From Hoplostethus atlanticus (Eukaryota > Chordata > Actinopteri > Trachichthyiformes > Trachichthyidae), in NCBI GenBank assembly GCA_034670405.1, contig JAXDDX010000224.1, positions 124,001 to 188,000 of the forward strand: a DNA stretch of 64,000 bases, written 5' to 3'. A program made the position numbers and the translations under genes. Positions 36,987 through 47,399 of the stretch are shown here, in pieces (position 1 is the stretch's first letter; every line of letters starts with the position of its first letter). The notes under the pieces were generated by a model. That model saw only the letters and a list, made by a program, of their open reading frames with translations. It was not told where the DNA came from and searched no databases.

Positions 36987-38045
36987 TACAGTGATGCTTG
37001 AAAGTTTTGAACCCCTTATAGAAAGTTTTTCCCATGCAATACATCAAAATTAGCCTTTTCTTACAGAAATAACTTAGATAAAGAATCTTACCAATTTCAT
37101 GTGTTTTTAGAGGGAATTGTGCCTACAAATAGTTTAAAGGGAATTAGTACAAGCAAAAATAAGAGAACCGCCTACTCCATTAGTTAAATCAAGTAGGTAA
37201 GTCGAATCAGGTAGGTAAATAATTGGGTATTGTTATGCCCGGCCTGAGTCAGGTTAAAGCAAATCTCCCAAAGAATAGGTCAGGAAGAAATCAAATCAAA
37301 TCACATTTATTTGTATAGCCCTTAATCACCGTTACAGTCTCTAAGGGCTTCACAGTGCCCTACATGTGAAAATAATAAATGATTAGTACACAACATCCCC
37401 CAGCCTTAGACCCTCACAGAGGACAAGGAAAAACTCCCACAAAACCGTATAGGGAAAATTGGGAGAAACCTTGGGAGGGGCTACTCAGAGAGGGATCCCC
37501 TACCAGGACGGTTGGGCGTGCAATAGATGCCGAGTTTGGGCAAGCAGAGTATACACAATATATAAAAGTTTATTTTGGTGGGACATCCAGATCTGATGGA
37601 GCGGCATCACAGCAACGGCAACTCAGTCAGCGTCATCATAGGACTAGGGGACCATGCAGGTGCCAACACTGCCGGCGGACTGCAGCCTGGAACAGATAGG
37701 AGACACACCCACACACACCCATACACGCACTCTCACTCACACAGACAAACATGACCAGCGTCAGTGGACAGGAGCAGGTAGACCAGGAGAATAGGACATG
37801 TAGGCAGGATGCTAGAAAAGAAAGAAAAAGGTTAGTGTTTTGGATTTGCCAAGTCAAAGTCCTGACCTAAATCCAACTGAGATGCTGTGGCAGGACCTGA
37901 AGCGGTTATTCATGCAAGACACCCTCAAACGTCACTGAGTGGGTAAAAATCCCTCAAGTAAGATGCCAGAGACCTGTCCATGTTGTTGCAATTCCTTAGT
38001 TGCTGATAGAGGGCGATAAAACTTGAAATTACTTAATGCCCCCAT
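36987..38045 (+). mobile_element. Tc1-like transposon remnant, split by an L2 tail
   Basis: The left end, ACAGTGATGCTTGAAAGTTT, resembles the terminal repeat of a common fish Tc1-like family. After the L2 insertion the sequence continues with TTTGGATTTGCCAAGTCAAA and a segment reading SPDLNPTEMLWQDLKR, the third catalytic region of Tc1 transposases. Most of the transposase is missing. The right end is uncertain. Confidence 0.7.
37289..37815 (-). mobile_element. L2-type LINE 3' tail, copy c
   Basis: Antisense copy starting with AAATCAAATCAAATCACATT and running through CTTAATCACCGTTACAGTCT, the GGGATCCCCTACCAGGACGG block and the TG-rich UTR region to GGCAGGATGCTAG. It is the best uninterrupted reference for the L2 3' UTR in this window. 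It lies inside a Tc1-like remnant. Confidence 0.85.
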
Positions 38046-38378
38046 GAGTCAGGACCTGGATGAGTTTCTCCCTGGTGTCCTGAGACAGAAGAATTGCTTG
38101 ATATGATGCTTCACTTTCACAGCTTAAGTAGCTTATTTGCCAAATGACACATCTGAAAAAACATAACATAAGCACAGCCTTAAGCAAAATAATACATAAC
38201 AATACAAATTATTTCTTTCAATAGCAAATCAAATCGCTATGAAAAACTAGTGAAGAAAAGGCTATAAACTGGAGAGGAAACATGAGGTTTAGATAGAGAA
38301 ACTCAAAATTGGGAAACACAAACAATTTCCTCTTTAAAGTGCAGTGAAGAAGAGAGACAGTTTTGACAGTTGTCATCA

Positions 38379-39190
38379 GTAGGGGAGAAAGGGGTAAGTT
38401 GAACCTGTGGGTAAGCTGAGCCACCCCTTGTATTTAGGCAACCATACACAAAATGAATCACAAGATTTGTGGTACGAGAGCCAGAAATTATTGAGAAGGA
38501 AAAGTCAGAACCATGTATGTGAGCATTATTGGATGTTTCGGGAAGTGCTGCGTCTCACCGCCAGAGACAAATTGGTATTACCGGTGTTACTGAGGACGTC
38601 CAGTGATTCCTGCTGAGGTCGTCATTGATTTTTAATCCCATCTGAATGTGTCATCTTCATGATTTGTAAAATAAATCATTACCTGCCAACAATAAATAAA
38701 TATTCAACGGTATTGATACTGTTATAGCTTCTGGATATGGTAATAATTGTTTTTTAATAAATGGCCCATTTCAGTCTTTTTTAAATTTTATATATAGACA
38801 TACTACTAAAACTGTATTAGCTACAGAAAGCATTTCACTTTCCTCAGATGTCTAATAACCTTTGCCATGGTTACATTTGCCTAGTAACACAAAATGTAAA
38901 AAGTGTCTCATTTTACCCCGTTCTCCCCTATTTTGAAGGGACTTGGCTTCACCAGAGTATACCACGTGATGTTTTATTTTATAAATTATGGACATGGCAC
39001 ATTCAGACGATATTAAAATCACTGAACACCTCAGCAGGAATCACTGGACATCCCCAGTAACACCAGCAAGTCCGTCCCGTCTGGCGGTGGGACGCAGCAC
39101 CTCGCGGAACATCCCGAACCCTGCCTGTCCGTTCCGGAAATAGCCGAGCTTCCACCTGCCAGCAACACCATCGGAACAGGCATCTAATTT
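38379..39190. repeat. Inverted-repeat transposon pair, family unknown
   Basis: GGGGAGAAAGGGGTAAGTTG at 38384 recurs in inverted form around 38905-38932 as ACCCCGTTCTCCCC. An internal block with TGCTGCGTCTCACCGCCAG and GTCCAGTGATTCCTGCTGAG at about 38547-38625 recurs inverted at about 39020-39110. The two halves look like parts of two opposed copies of one element. No transposase was seen. Confidence 0.65.
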
Positions 39191-39199
39191 CGGATATTG

Positions 39200-41100
39200 C
39201 CGTACATATTATTGCCATACATATATTTTTTTTATGAAATGACTGAGAGTTGACGTGGTGCAGGACATAATGTGGATTGCCCTCATTGTCATCGACCAGT
39301 GTAAACCTGGATGGGGCTTTTTAGCCTAAATAACAAACTGATCTCTTCTGACAGTGTCCTGCGACCAGAAGCCGTCTGTTCCTGGACATTGGAAAGGATT
39401 TAATGAGCAAAGATGAGGTTTTCCTTGGCTTGCCTGGAATAATAATAAAGGAAGTGTGGCGGATTGACAGACTGCCTTTGCAGACAGCTAAAATCACGAG
39501 ATTCTCCATAGGGCTTTTGGCGATTTTTACCAGATCACCGGCATTTCCAATAAAAAGAGATGCTATTATGAATCTTCCATAAGGATATAATCCATCTGAT
39601 AACACGAGGGATTTTTTTTTTGACACGCCAAAAATGTATGAATTGGAATAATGGAATGAGCCCATGGTCTCCGCTGTCACTGGAACTTGGATTTATTGCC
39701 GAGCAGTAGGAGCATCTATGGAAACCAGGAGACATGACATGTACAAGAAAAAAGAGGAAACGCTGCTTTTGCTTCTTTAAACTCTGTTTTTTAGGAGTCT
39801 GCAACAGGCTTAATTGACGTGTTTGTGTGTGTGAGAGAGAGGGGGGGGCTTGAGAAAATATCTGATCATGAAGATTTTGACGATTTACATAATCGCCTAT
39901 CCCCTATGTGCTCTATATTTTCTGTATTTACCTACTCTGTAGTTTTAGGCTTTTTGTGTTAATTTTCATATGTATATGTCCACGTCCACTGTGGTTACCG
40001 ATCCGCAGTTGTTTCCATCACCATTCCAGTCAGCCTACTATTGAAAATGCCCCGTGAATTGCTCTAGCCTATATTTAATGTGGACTGCAACAGACGGCCT
40101 ACCACAGTCTCCAGCCTTTGTCTGGAGGACAAGCAGCAGACAGCAGGTAAGCAGCATAAACATGACTAATGTTTTATATTGCCTGGACTGTCGTCTCTTT
40201 TCCTGCATGGCATTTGTTTTACTGCGAAACCCCGTACTGAGGTTTCTGCTGTTGTCATATTAGCAGTCTACCGCATAACACAGACCAGGCCCGGGCTATC
40301 CAGGCTACGCGCATATTCGCAGCTTCGGCCGGCTGACGTCTCGTTTAAGCTCTTATAGGGGAATAACGAAGGGTCGCATTGTTCCAAACTGAGGCGCGTC
40401 TTCATATTTGGTGCATCAGTAGGTGAATGTCATTCGTGAGCACATACAACTGATGCATTTATTCCCAAGGCCCCAACAGGCTTTAAAAGGCAGCATCCGG
40501 GCTGGTTTCTGTGAAGCTGTGTTGTTTTGGATACTCTGATTGGTAGTTCTGTAGGTGTCTACTGGCTGCGGGGCCTCGCTCAGCACAAGCAGAGCTGACA
40601 TGTACGACGCCATGTCGGAGTCAACTGAGTTAACATGATTTGCACTAATGACTCCTCCCGGGGGGTAGAGCGCCACCTCTCGGGGGAATATCTCGGCTGT
40701 CTGATTTGCAACCAATCACTCCCCATCACACCACTTAATGTAGGTACTGCACCAACGGTGGTTCTCCAGCAGTAATGAAACCTGTGCAGCTGAAGGAGTA
40801 GGCAGAGGTGCGGGGAGGACAGATCTCTGTTGTTAAAGAGGGTCTACATTTTCATCCTGTTTGGTTGGTCGCCTCCTCCCACCGACACCGAGCCAGCGAT
40901 ATTGGACTGCTGTTGCTACCCAGTTCCTGACAGTGACTCTGCCCTCCACCACCAACCAACTTCCAGCTCTCCAAGCCCCTCCTACAGGATGCACAGTCCT
41001 CTCAGAGTTCCCTTTACCTCTCAGCCTTTGAAGACTTCTACTATTACTGTACTAGAACTATTACTACTACTACTAACCAGTGTGTCGCCACTTTAATGTA
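39200..41100. promoter_or_regulatory. CpG-richer stretch, possible promoter and first exon
   Basis: About 40250-40420 and 40560-40980 are clearly richer in CpG than the rest of the window and lack recognisable repeats. A strong splice donor, CAGCAG/GTAAGC, lies at 40141-40152 on the plus strand, so a non-coding first exon of an unidentified gene running to the right is possible. No downstream coding exon was found. The open frame 40830-41096 resembles no family I know. Confidence 0.3.
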
Positions 41101-42095
41101 GGCTTTCTGCACTCCTGCTTCTGTACCTTAAATAGGTCTGGATATGTTTTTGATATGGGGTTATACAAATAATTTTCTTGTTGCTCAAGGGTGAGACAGA
41201 CAATACTCTCAATAGAATAAGCAAATATAACCACACAGTTAGGGCATTTATTATCTCATGCTAAATCTGAAATGAACATAATTCTTTATGGATCTTTTGA
41301 CAAATTAAGTTAAATTAAGTGTGTTAGAGAGGGTCCGCAGGTTGTGAACATCAAAAGTCAAAATGAATCAGAATGATTTTCATCCCAATTTATTTTATTT
41401 TGAAATATACCTTTTCATCTACCCTGTCATTCTAGAAGTGCCATATATCTGGGTATAGTAGTCAGTAGCATATTGTGACTGGTGGAGGATAATTGTTCCA
41501 GAAAGTTTTCCAAGGTACATTTATTATCTGTTTAATATTGCTTATTTCCATTTTCCAACGTGAATTCTTTATTTGTTCAAGTATAATCCTAACAATGACC
41601 TTCCCCAATGGTGATTTTTTTTTAAGTTTAAAAAACGTTAAAAAAAAAATTAAAACACGACGAAGACAATAAGGTTTAAACCATGCAAAAGTCACACAAA
41701 GAAGTGGCTGATTATATCATCTCCAGTTATCTGCATGCTGGAAGATGAAATATATGTGCTACACAACACAGGGGCGGACTGTGATTTTTGGGCCCTAGGC
41801 AAAGGTAAGCATGGGGCCCCCTGAGTCCCAACCTTCACTCTTTTCAATCCATCCTTTCTATACATTACCTTCAAGCGAAAATCAGTCTAGACCGGACCCT
41901 GCGTCACATTAGACATAATGTAGGAATTTATTTTCCTGTGTCATATATTTATATATATATATATATAACATATATTTATTTATTTATTGGTGCGCGCATT
42001 CACGTGTGTGTGTCACACATTGCAGACCGCTACTCCTTGACTTTCACGTTGTCAGTTTCTGTGGATGTGTTCACTCTGGTCCAATCACACGAAGC

Positions 42096-42649
42096 CAGTG
42101 ATGTGCGGTGAGGTCAATAACAGGGTAGGCACAGCTTTATGAAAGCCAGATTTTACTCGTGGTAAACTTTATGCACGCACTCGCGCAGGCACGCACACAC
42201 CGGTCGATATCAAGCAAATTCTCATCAGCGATGACACAGGAATCACATACAAGAGTGGCATACAAAACAACTGCTTCTGAAATGTAACTACTAAGCACCA
42301 GTATGTTCAGCATCAGTAATAGATTACAATGCAACCATCTTTATCCTTAATCATGGCACAGCGACCAGTTATGTTTCTGTCTTGCGTTCAGTTAGCAACA
42401 ATTAAAACACACAGGTGGTCAATTCAATATGAAGCCAAACGTACACTGTGTACAAATGTACACTGACTTACCAATCTGTAGATCTAGGCTACTCTTTCCT
42501 GGTGAACACATCAATTACTGCGTTGTAAAACCTGTCCTTACGGGCCTTCAGTTTACTTAGCTCTCAATTGACAGAGTGGGGTATTTACCGACGTAAAGCG
42601 TGCCAGGGTAGGCACTGCCTACCTTGCCTACCTAGACCGCACGTCACTG
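42096..42649. mobile_element. hAT-type element nested in the hAT
   Basis: The termini CAGTGATGTGCGGTGAGG and GACCGCACGTCACTG are inverted repeats, each joined to GTAGGCA-type subterminal blocks. The flanks CACGAAGC (42088-42095) and CATGAAGC (42650-42657) match at 7 of 8 bases. It is 554 bp and non-coding. It is younger than the hAT it interrupts. Confidence 0.85.
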
Positions 42650-42731
42650 CATGAAGCGTAATGTCATTGCTATGACAACAAGTTGTGACTGTCAGTCAAG
42701 GACCTCGTTACTGCTAATGCTAGCTAGCAGC

Positions 42732-43030
42732 ATGTCGTTCTCAAAGTTTGCAAAGAAAAGGAAAGTTGATCAAGAGAATAGAGAATTCAAAGAGGAATGG
42801 ACAGAAAAATTTGCATTCATTCTGCCAGTTACCAAAGAGTGGCAATGTGAAACGCCAGCAGTCATTTTGAGCAGCAGTATCCCCAGAACACAGAGGTGAG
42901 GACAGCAAAACTTAGTCAGTTGAAATCTTATCAAGCCACAAACAGAATGTTTGTCAGATCTATGAAAAGAGAGAGCAACTGAAGTGGCCTGGGTTTTGGG
43001 CAAACACAAAAAGCCCTTTTCTGATGTGAA
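42732..43030 (+). pseudogene. hAT (ZBED-like) transposase N-terminal fragment
   Basis: The open frame from the ATG at 42732 reads MSFSKFAKKRKVDQENREFK and EEWTEKFAF, matching the start of BED-finger hAT transposases and their domesticated kin (ZBED5, GTF2IRD2-type), where KKRKVD..R.F...WT..Y is typical. After 42899 matches continue in other frames with LSQLKSYQATNRM and AWVLGKHKKPFSDVK. The BED finger cysteines and the whole catalytic region are missing. It is non-functional and sits right after the nested element. Confidence 0.75.
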
Positions 43031-43613
43031 GTAGTGGTTAATATTTGGTTAATTTGTTATGGACTTGGATTCATGTCGGTGCGTTTTGCTGGCATTGTTC
43101 TGGACATTTTGTGCCCAGGTTCAAGGCATTGGTTGTAGGCAAACAGTGCCATTTCTCCAACTGATTCAAGCCACCGTACTGTTGAATGTGTGTATTTTAG
43201 TTATGTTATGAACAAGTTATGGATGTTTATTTATGTCGGTGCGTTTTGCTTGCATTGTTCCGGTGCCCCTGGTCTACATGTAAGGCTAGAGCTCACTAGA
43301 GCTCGCTGAGCTTGGAGGCAGTGATAATATTGCTAGCGACAAACACTAGCAGCAGTTGATTCTTTGATGAAAAAAGTTGTCAACAAACAATTTTCCTCTT
43401 TTTTTTGTTTGTCTGCATCACTTGGGTAGCTTTGCTTCATGTTTCTTACTTTAAAGAAAATGAGCTTCAAGTCAAGTGGCAATATAGTACTAGAAGTAAA
43501 GTGGAATAGTCGACAGTAGCCTGACTGGGTAGAAAAGATTGGCTTTTGTGGGGCCCTCTTGCTAAGGCAATCGCCTACTTTTGCCTAATGGTAAGACCAC
43601 CCCTGACACCACA

Positions 43614-44189
43614 ACCACAACTGCAGGCTCTGTTAAGTTGTACCTTCAAAACCGTTGTGGTATTAGTCAATTTCTTAAAATTCATTTGAAATTGTAATTA
43701 ATTTCCAAACCCTTAAAAATGACTATCAGTTCTTTCCTGGCTTGAGCCAGAGACGTCAATTCACCATTTACAGTGTTCAGTCCAGTGTTCTTCAGAGCAT
43801 GATTTTGCAGCTGGTTTTGTGTCCATTATCCTCTGTCTTCCATCTTCCATCTGGCTATCTTTTAACTATCTTTGCTTTGGTAAGAGGTGTGGCGTGAGGA
43901 AGATGCCAGCACAGAGAACACGCAAACTAGAGGCAGTGAAACAACCTCTGGTGGGGGTGTGAGGGGGTGAGGTAAGAGGGGGTGCAGCTTGGCTCCAGGG
44001 GTTGGGTGCCCGTGTTGTCTAGTGGTGGTCACAGCAGGCTCCCTTCAGTGTCTCATTGACACTGTGCCTAAACAGTAGAGAATGGAGTGTGAGTACAGTA
44101 GAGGCAGTGTTGGCTCTCTGTGCTTCCTCTGTTCTGTCCTGGCTCCTTTGAGGCTGGAGCGACGAGTCCTGAACTAGCTGCTGCTGTGG
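43614..44189. other. Gene-free stretch
   Basis: No recognisable gene or repeat. Confidence 0.45.
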
Positions 44190-44490
44190 CTCCCTCCCAT
44201 GGTTTCTCAGTGGGTAGCACTGGTTGCTGGTTTGATTCCCAGTCCTTTCTGTGTGGAGTCTGCATGTCCTCCCTGTGTTCTCATGGTTTTCCTCTCACAG
44301 TCAGGTGGATTGGAGACTCTAAATTGCCTATAGGTATGAATTTGAGCGTCTGTGTATCTGTTAGCCCTGTGATAGCCTGGAGACCTGTCCAGGGTGTCTC
44401 CCTGCCTTCCACCGAATGCATCCAATGCTGGGATAGACTCCAGACCCCCACCACCCTGAAAAGGATTAAGGTAAAGAATGAATGACTGGG
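44190..44490 (+). repeat. SINE-like fish repeat
   Basis: Begins with a tRNA-like head (TTTCTCAGTGGGTAGCACTG and TGGTTTGATTCCCAGTC). It continues with TGTGTGGAGTCTGCATGT, GGTGGATTGGAGACTCTAAA, GCCTGGAGACCTGTCCAGG and TGGGATAGACTCCAG, and ends CCCTGAAAAGGATTAAGG with a GAATGAATG tail. I recognise these blocks as a very common fish repeat. Class assignment is from memory and the A/B-box-like spacing was not tested. Confidence 0.65.
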
Positions 44491-45189
44491 TGTGGCTCGC
44501 CAGGTCAGGCCAGGGCAACAGCACAGACATAGACATAGACGAATATTTAAAAAACATAATGTTACCATTAATTCCATAACACAGAGGTAACACCTCTTTG
44601 AGCCTAACAGCATCCCTAAAATGATCATTCTACCAGTGTTTCCCAAACTTTTAATGCACAGGAAAAATTTAATTTTCCACTTTATGACTTGTTGAATATA
44701 TAGACAGCTGGGGTAATGCCACTTCACGAACGGTAACATCCCAAGTTCAATATTGGAGAAAAAAAAGTTAATTACCTTACGTTTTCAAGACGACATCTGT
44801 TTTTTTGTCAGACAGCTTTTTTTGAGACGGTGCCCTTGTCTGTCTAGCCGGTGATGTCTGATGAAGAAAAGAGACTTGTGCATGCTGTGTGTTTACTAGC
44901 AACAGCTGAGTGATAGTAGTCTCTGGTGTGACAGATCATAACGCGATGCGTTAGAGATCCTTTTTTATTTTGTGGTGGCCATGCCGATATTGGTGCGCCA
45001 CAGATGGGAAACACACTGGGTCTACACACTCTACGTGACGTTTACAGCATCACATTCACATTACAGCATAAGCAAATCTTGCTGGTGATTACCTCCAAAC
45101 TCTTTGCTTTAACTCATTTGGATGAACGTATATAGGCATGAAGCATGGTAAACATGGTGAACTGTGGTCATGTTGTGCATCTGCCCAGC
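44491..45189. other. Gene-free stretch
   Basis: No gene recognised; several overlapping minus-strand open frames near 44280-44740 lie partly inside the SINE-like repeat and are not called. Confidence 0.45.
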
Positions 45190-45440
45190 TCGTATGCAGA
45201 GGTGGAAGGGAAGTGTAGTCTGTACTGATTCCTATATCTCTTGTCACTGTGCTGCATTGTGGACTATTAGCCTTAATAGCAGCCTTGCTGTCAGTGGAGA
45301 AACTGGTATCTTGTCCTCTCTCCCTGTGAAATTGTTGAACGTCGGTGCAACATAGTGAGTCTTGGAAAAAGCCCTTGTTCATTGGGTCTGAATGACTGAC
45401 ACCAAAATTGGCCATTTAACATTGATGTTTTAGATTGTTG
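45190..45440 (+). repeat. Interspersed repeat family A, copy 3
   Basis: Shares CTGCATTGTGGACTATTAG, GTCAGTGGAGAAACTGGTAT, TTGTTGAACGTCGGTGCAA, AAGCCCTTGTTCATTGGGTC and TGACTGACACCAAAA with the other two copies. It is non-coding. Confidence 0.65.
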
Positions 45441-46070
45441 AAAAATCTTCTCCTATCGAACTCCATTGTTGCTGAACTGGAAATATCTCACATCCTCTAT
45501 GTTTCGCCAATTAATCAGAATAAAATGGACCTAGAAAAACAAAGTCACCGATAGCTGTTGAGTTTTAGGGTGGAGTGAGCTTCATACATATTCTCACAAT
45601 GACTGGTTGACGTTTTGTACACTATACAAGGCATGAAATTACACAATTACTATAAGGCTAAGGTGTAGTTTCATCTTTATTTTTAGGCTGTTAAAGTTAT
45701 CATTTTTCATATGTTGTCAAAAATAATTTACTGTGCAATGACCGCTTGAATACCTGCAACCAGTAAGCAATACTCTAATTTTGAATTTCACTATATGACT
45801 ATTTACACAGGTTCTGTAATTTCTGTTATGAACTGAACATGGAAAAAGAGAAATAGTAATAACGTTAAATACAAACTCAGGTTTTAGGTCTTGCCATAAC
45901 AGTATTAATGAATTTCCTAACATTTTTTTAAAGGAACATGTTGCCAGTGCTCGTTTAACTGATACCCGAGTTATCCTTATGTAGATATCAGGCTGTAAGA
46001 CTTATAACAAAACAACACAAAGACACATTCTGTATTTTTAGTGCTTGACTACAGAGAAGTATAACTGTTG

Positions 46071-46270
46071 GTGGAGGGCCATTTTAGTGGTCAGGAGGGC
46101 CAGAAAAAGCCAGGGCTTGGAGGTGGAGGGCCACTGTAGTGGTTAAGTGGGCCATAGAAGCTAGAATTTGAAGGTGGAAGGTCATGATAGGGGTATGAGG
46201 GTCAGAAAAAGCATAACTTTGAGGTGGACAGCCATAAAATCTATAAGATGGGCCAACAAAAATTGGCCAG
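46071..46270. repeat. 51-bp degenerate tandem repeat
   Basis: GGTGGA(G/A)GG(C/T)CA-type starts recur at 46071, 46122, 46173 and 46223, a period of 50-51, four diverged units. Each unit contains GGGCCA or GGGTCA and an AGAAAAAGC-like block. Confidence 0.8.
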
Positions 46271-46524
46271 TAACAGTGGGGACCATGAAAGGAAAAGGTG
46301 GGCCATGATCGGATGGACCCTGGCTTCTAAACAAATGAGTTAGCACGGTTAAAAAGTCTCATCTCATGAGCATATTACTCAGACTGAAGATTGAGCTGCA
46401 GATCAGCATACTTTTTTTTTTTGGTTGTCACACTTTAATTGAAGGCATCGACTGTAGCTTCAAACTTTGATTTCTTTCTCTTGCCTCTAAGCCCTGAGCA
46501 AAAGAGACCATTTACAACTTGCAC

Positions 46525-46547
46525 TTGAAATTGAAATTGAAATTGAA
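46525..46547. repeat. TTGAAA microsatellite
   Basis: Four consecutive TTGAAA units. Confidence 0.9.
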
Positions 46548-46839
46548 AACCTATAAACAGTTACTGGTGGTAGTTTGATACGGTTAGCTGCAGTACTAAT
46601 GTTGATAAAAAAATGACAACCAAACACTGATCTAGCAGAACATGCTAAAACACCAGAAAAACACACTGACCACTTCAAGATGTGGTGCATGGTGCAAGAA
46701 AATTCCAATTTGTTAATGTGTCCTGATGTGATCGGATAATAGAAGTTGCATTGAAAAGACAAGTGTAAGCACGGCCCTGATCATGACAGATAGATCATGA
46801 CATTCCCATCTTGACTGTAGGGATAAGCTTATTTTGGGT

Positions 46840-47300
46840 TGTCGCCACACATGGCATCTTTGATTATGACCAAACAGTTCAATTTTGGACACATCTGTCC
46901 AGAGAACAGACTTCCAGAAAACCTCAGGTTTGTCCAGGTGCAGCTTTGTTCTTTGTAGACAGTAGAGGTTCTTCCTGGCTTTCCTTGCATGAAAGCCATT
47001 TCTATTCAGTGTCCAATGACATCAGATGCAGCAGTGGAGACTTGTAGATCTCTGGATGTTATTCTTGTGGCTCTTGGTGATATTTTAGAAGGGCATCCAC
47101 TTTGAGTTACTGTCATGTCAAATACTCTCCATTTATATATTATTCGTCTCACAGTGGACTGATGGAGCCTGCATTTTTTTTAATATGACTTTATAACCTT
47201 CCCCAGACTGATGTGCACTAACTACTCACTTCCTGAGGTCCTCTAAGGTCTCCTTGGATTGCTGCATAGTGTTTTTCAGGTTACCTATATTTATGGGAGT
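46840..47300 (-). pseudogene. Tc1-like transposase remnant (antisense)
   Basis: On the minus strand the DNA reads FWKSVLWTDVSKIELFGHNQ and then VWRQPK, matching the first catalytic Asp region of Tc1 transposases (usually VLWTDETKIELFG). The flanking sequence further toward 47300 carries the helix-turn-helix part in broken frames. Multiple stops and frameshifts show a dead copy. No terminal repeats were located. Confidence 0.8.
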
Positions 47301-47399
47301 GCCACACAAACTTCACCAAGGTTCTGACCTTTGAGTGGTTAACTTCATACCCAATTATTAACCCACCAGAACCAGAACTACTATGAAAAATACACCAGT

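Larger units (their letters stand above)
41769..43605 (+). mobile_element. hAT element with transposase N-terminus
   Basis: Termini CAGGGGCGGACTGTG and the inverted CAGGGGTGGTCTTAC are flanked by near-identical 8-bp repeats, ACACAACA (41761-41768) and ACACCACA (43606-43613), differing at one base. Subterminal GGGCCCTAGGCAAAGGTAAG pairs loosely with CTTTTGCCTAATGGTAAG. Of the 1837 bp, 554 bp is a second element, so the original copy was about 1.28 kb, an internally deleted hAT. It holds a transposase N-terminal fragment and a local duplication of GTCGGTGCGTTTTGCT near 43075 and 43230. Confidence 0.85.

Noticed and set aside
40830-41096. 88-codon frame in the CpG-richer stretch
   Set aside because: No recognisable domain; the C-terminus is a translated ACT-type repeat.
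44207-44739. Overlapping minus-strand frames of 128 and 152 codons
   Set aside because: They run through the SINE-like repeat at 44190-44490 and show no known motif.
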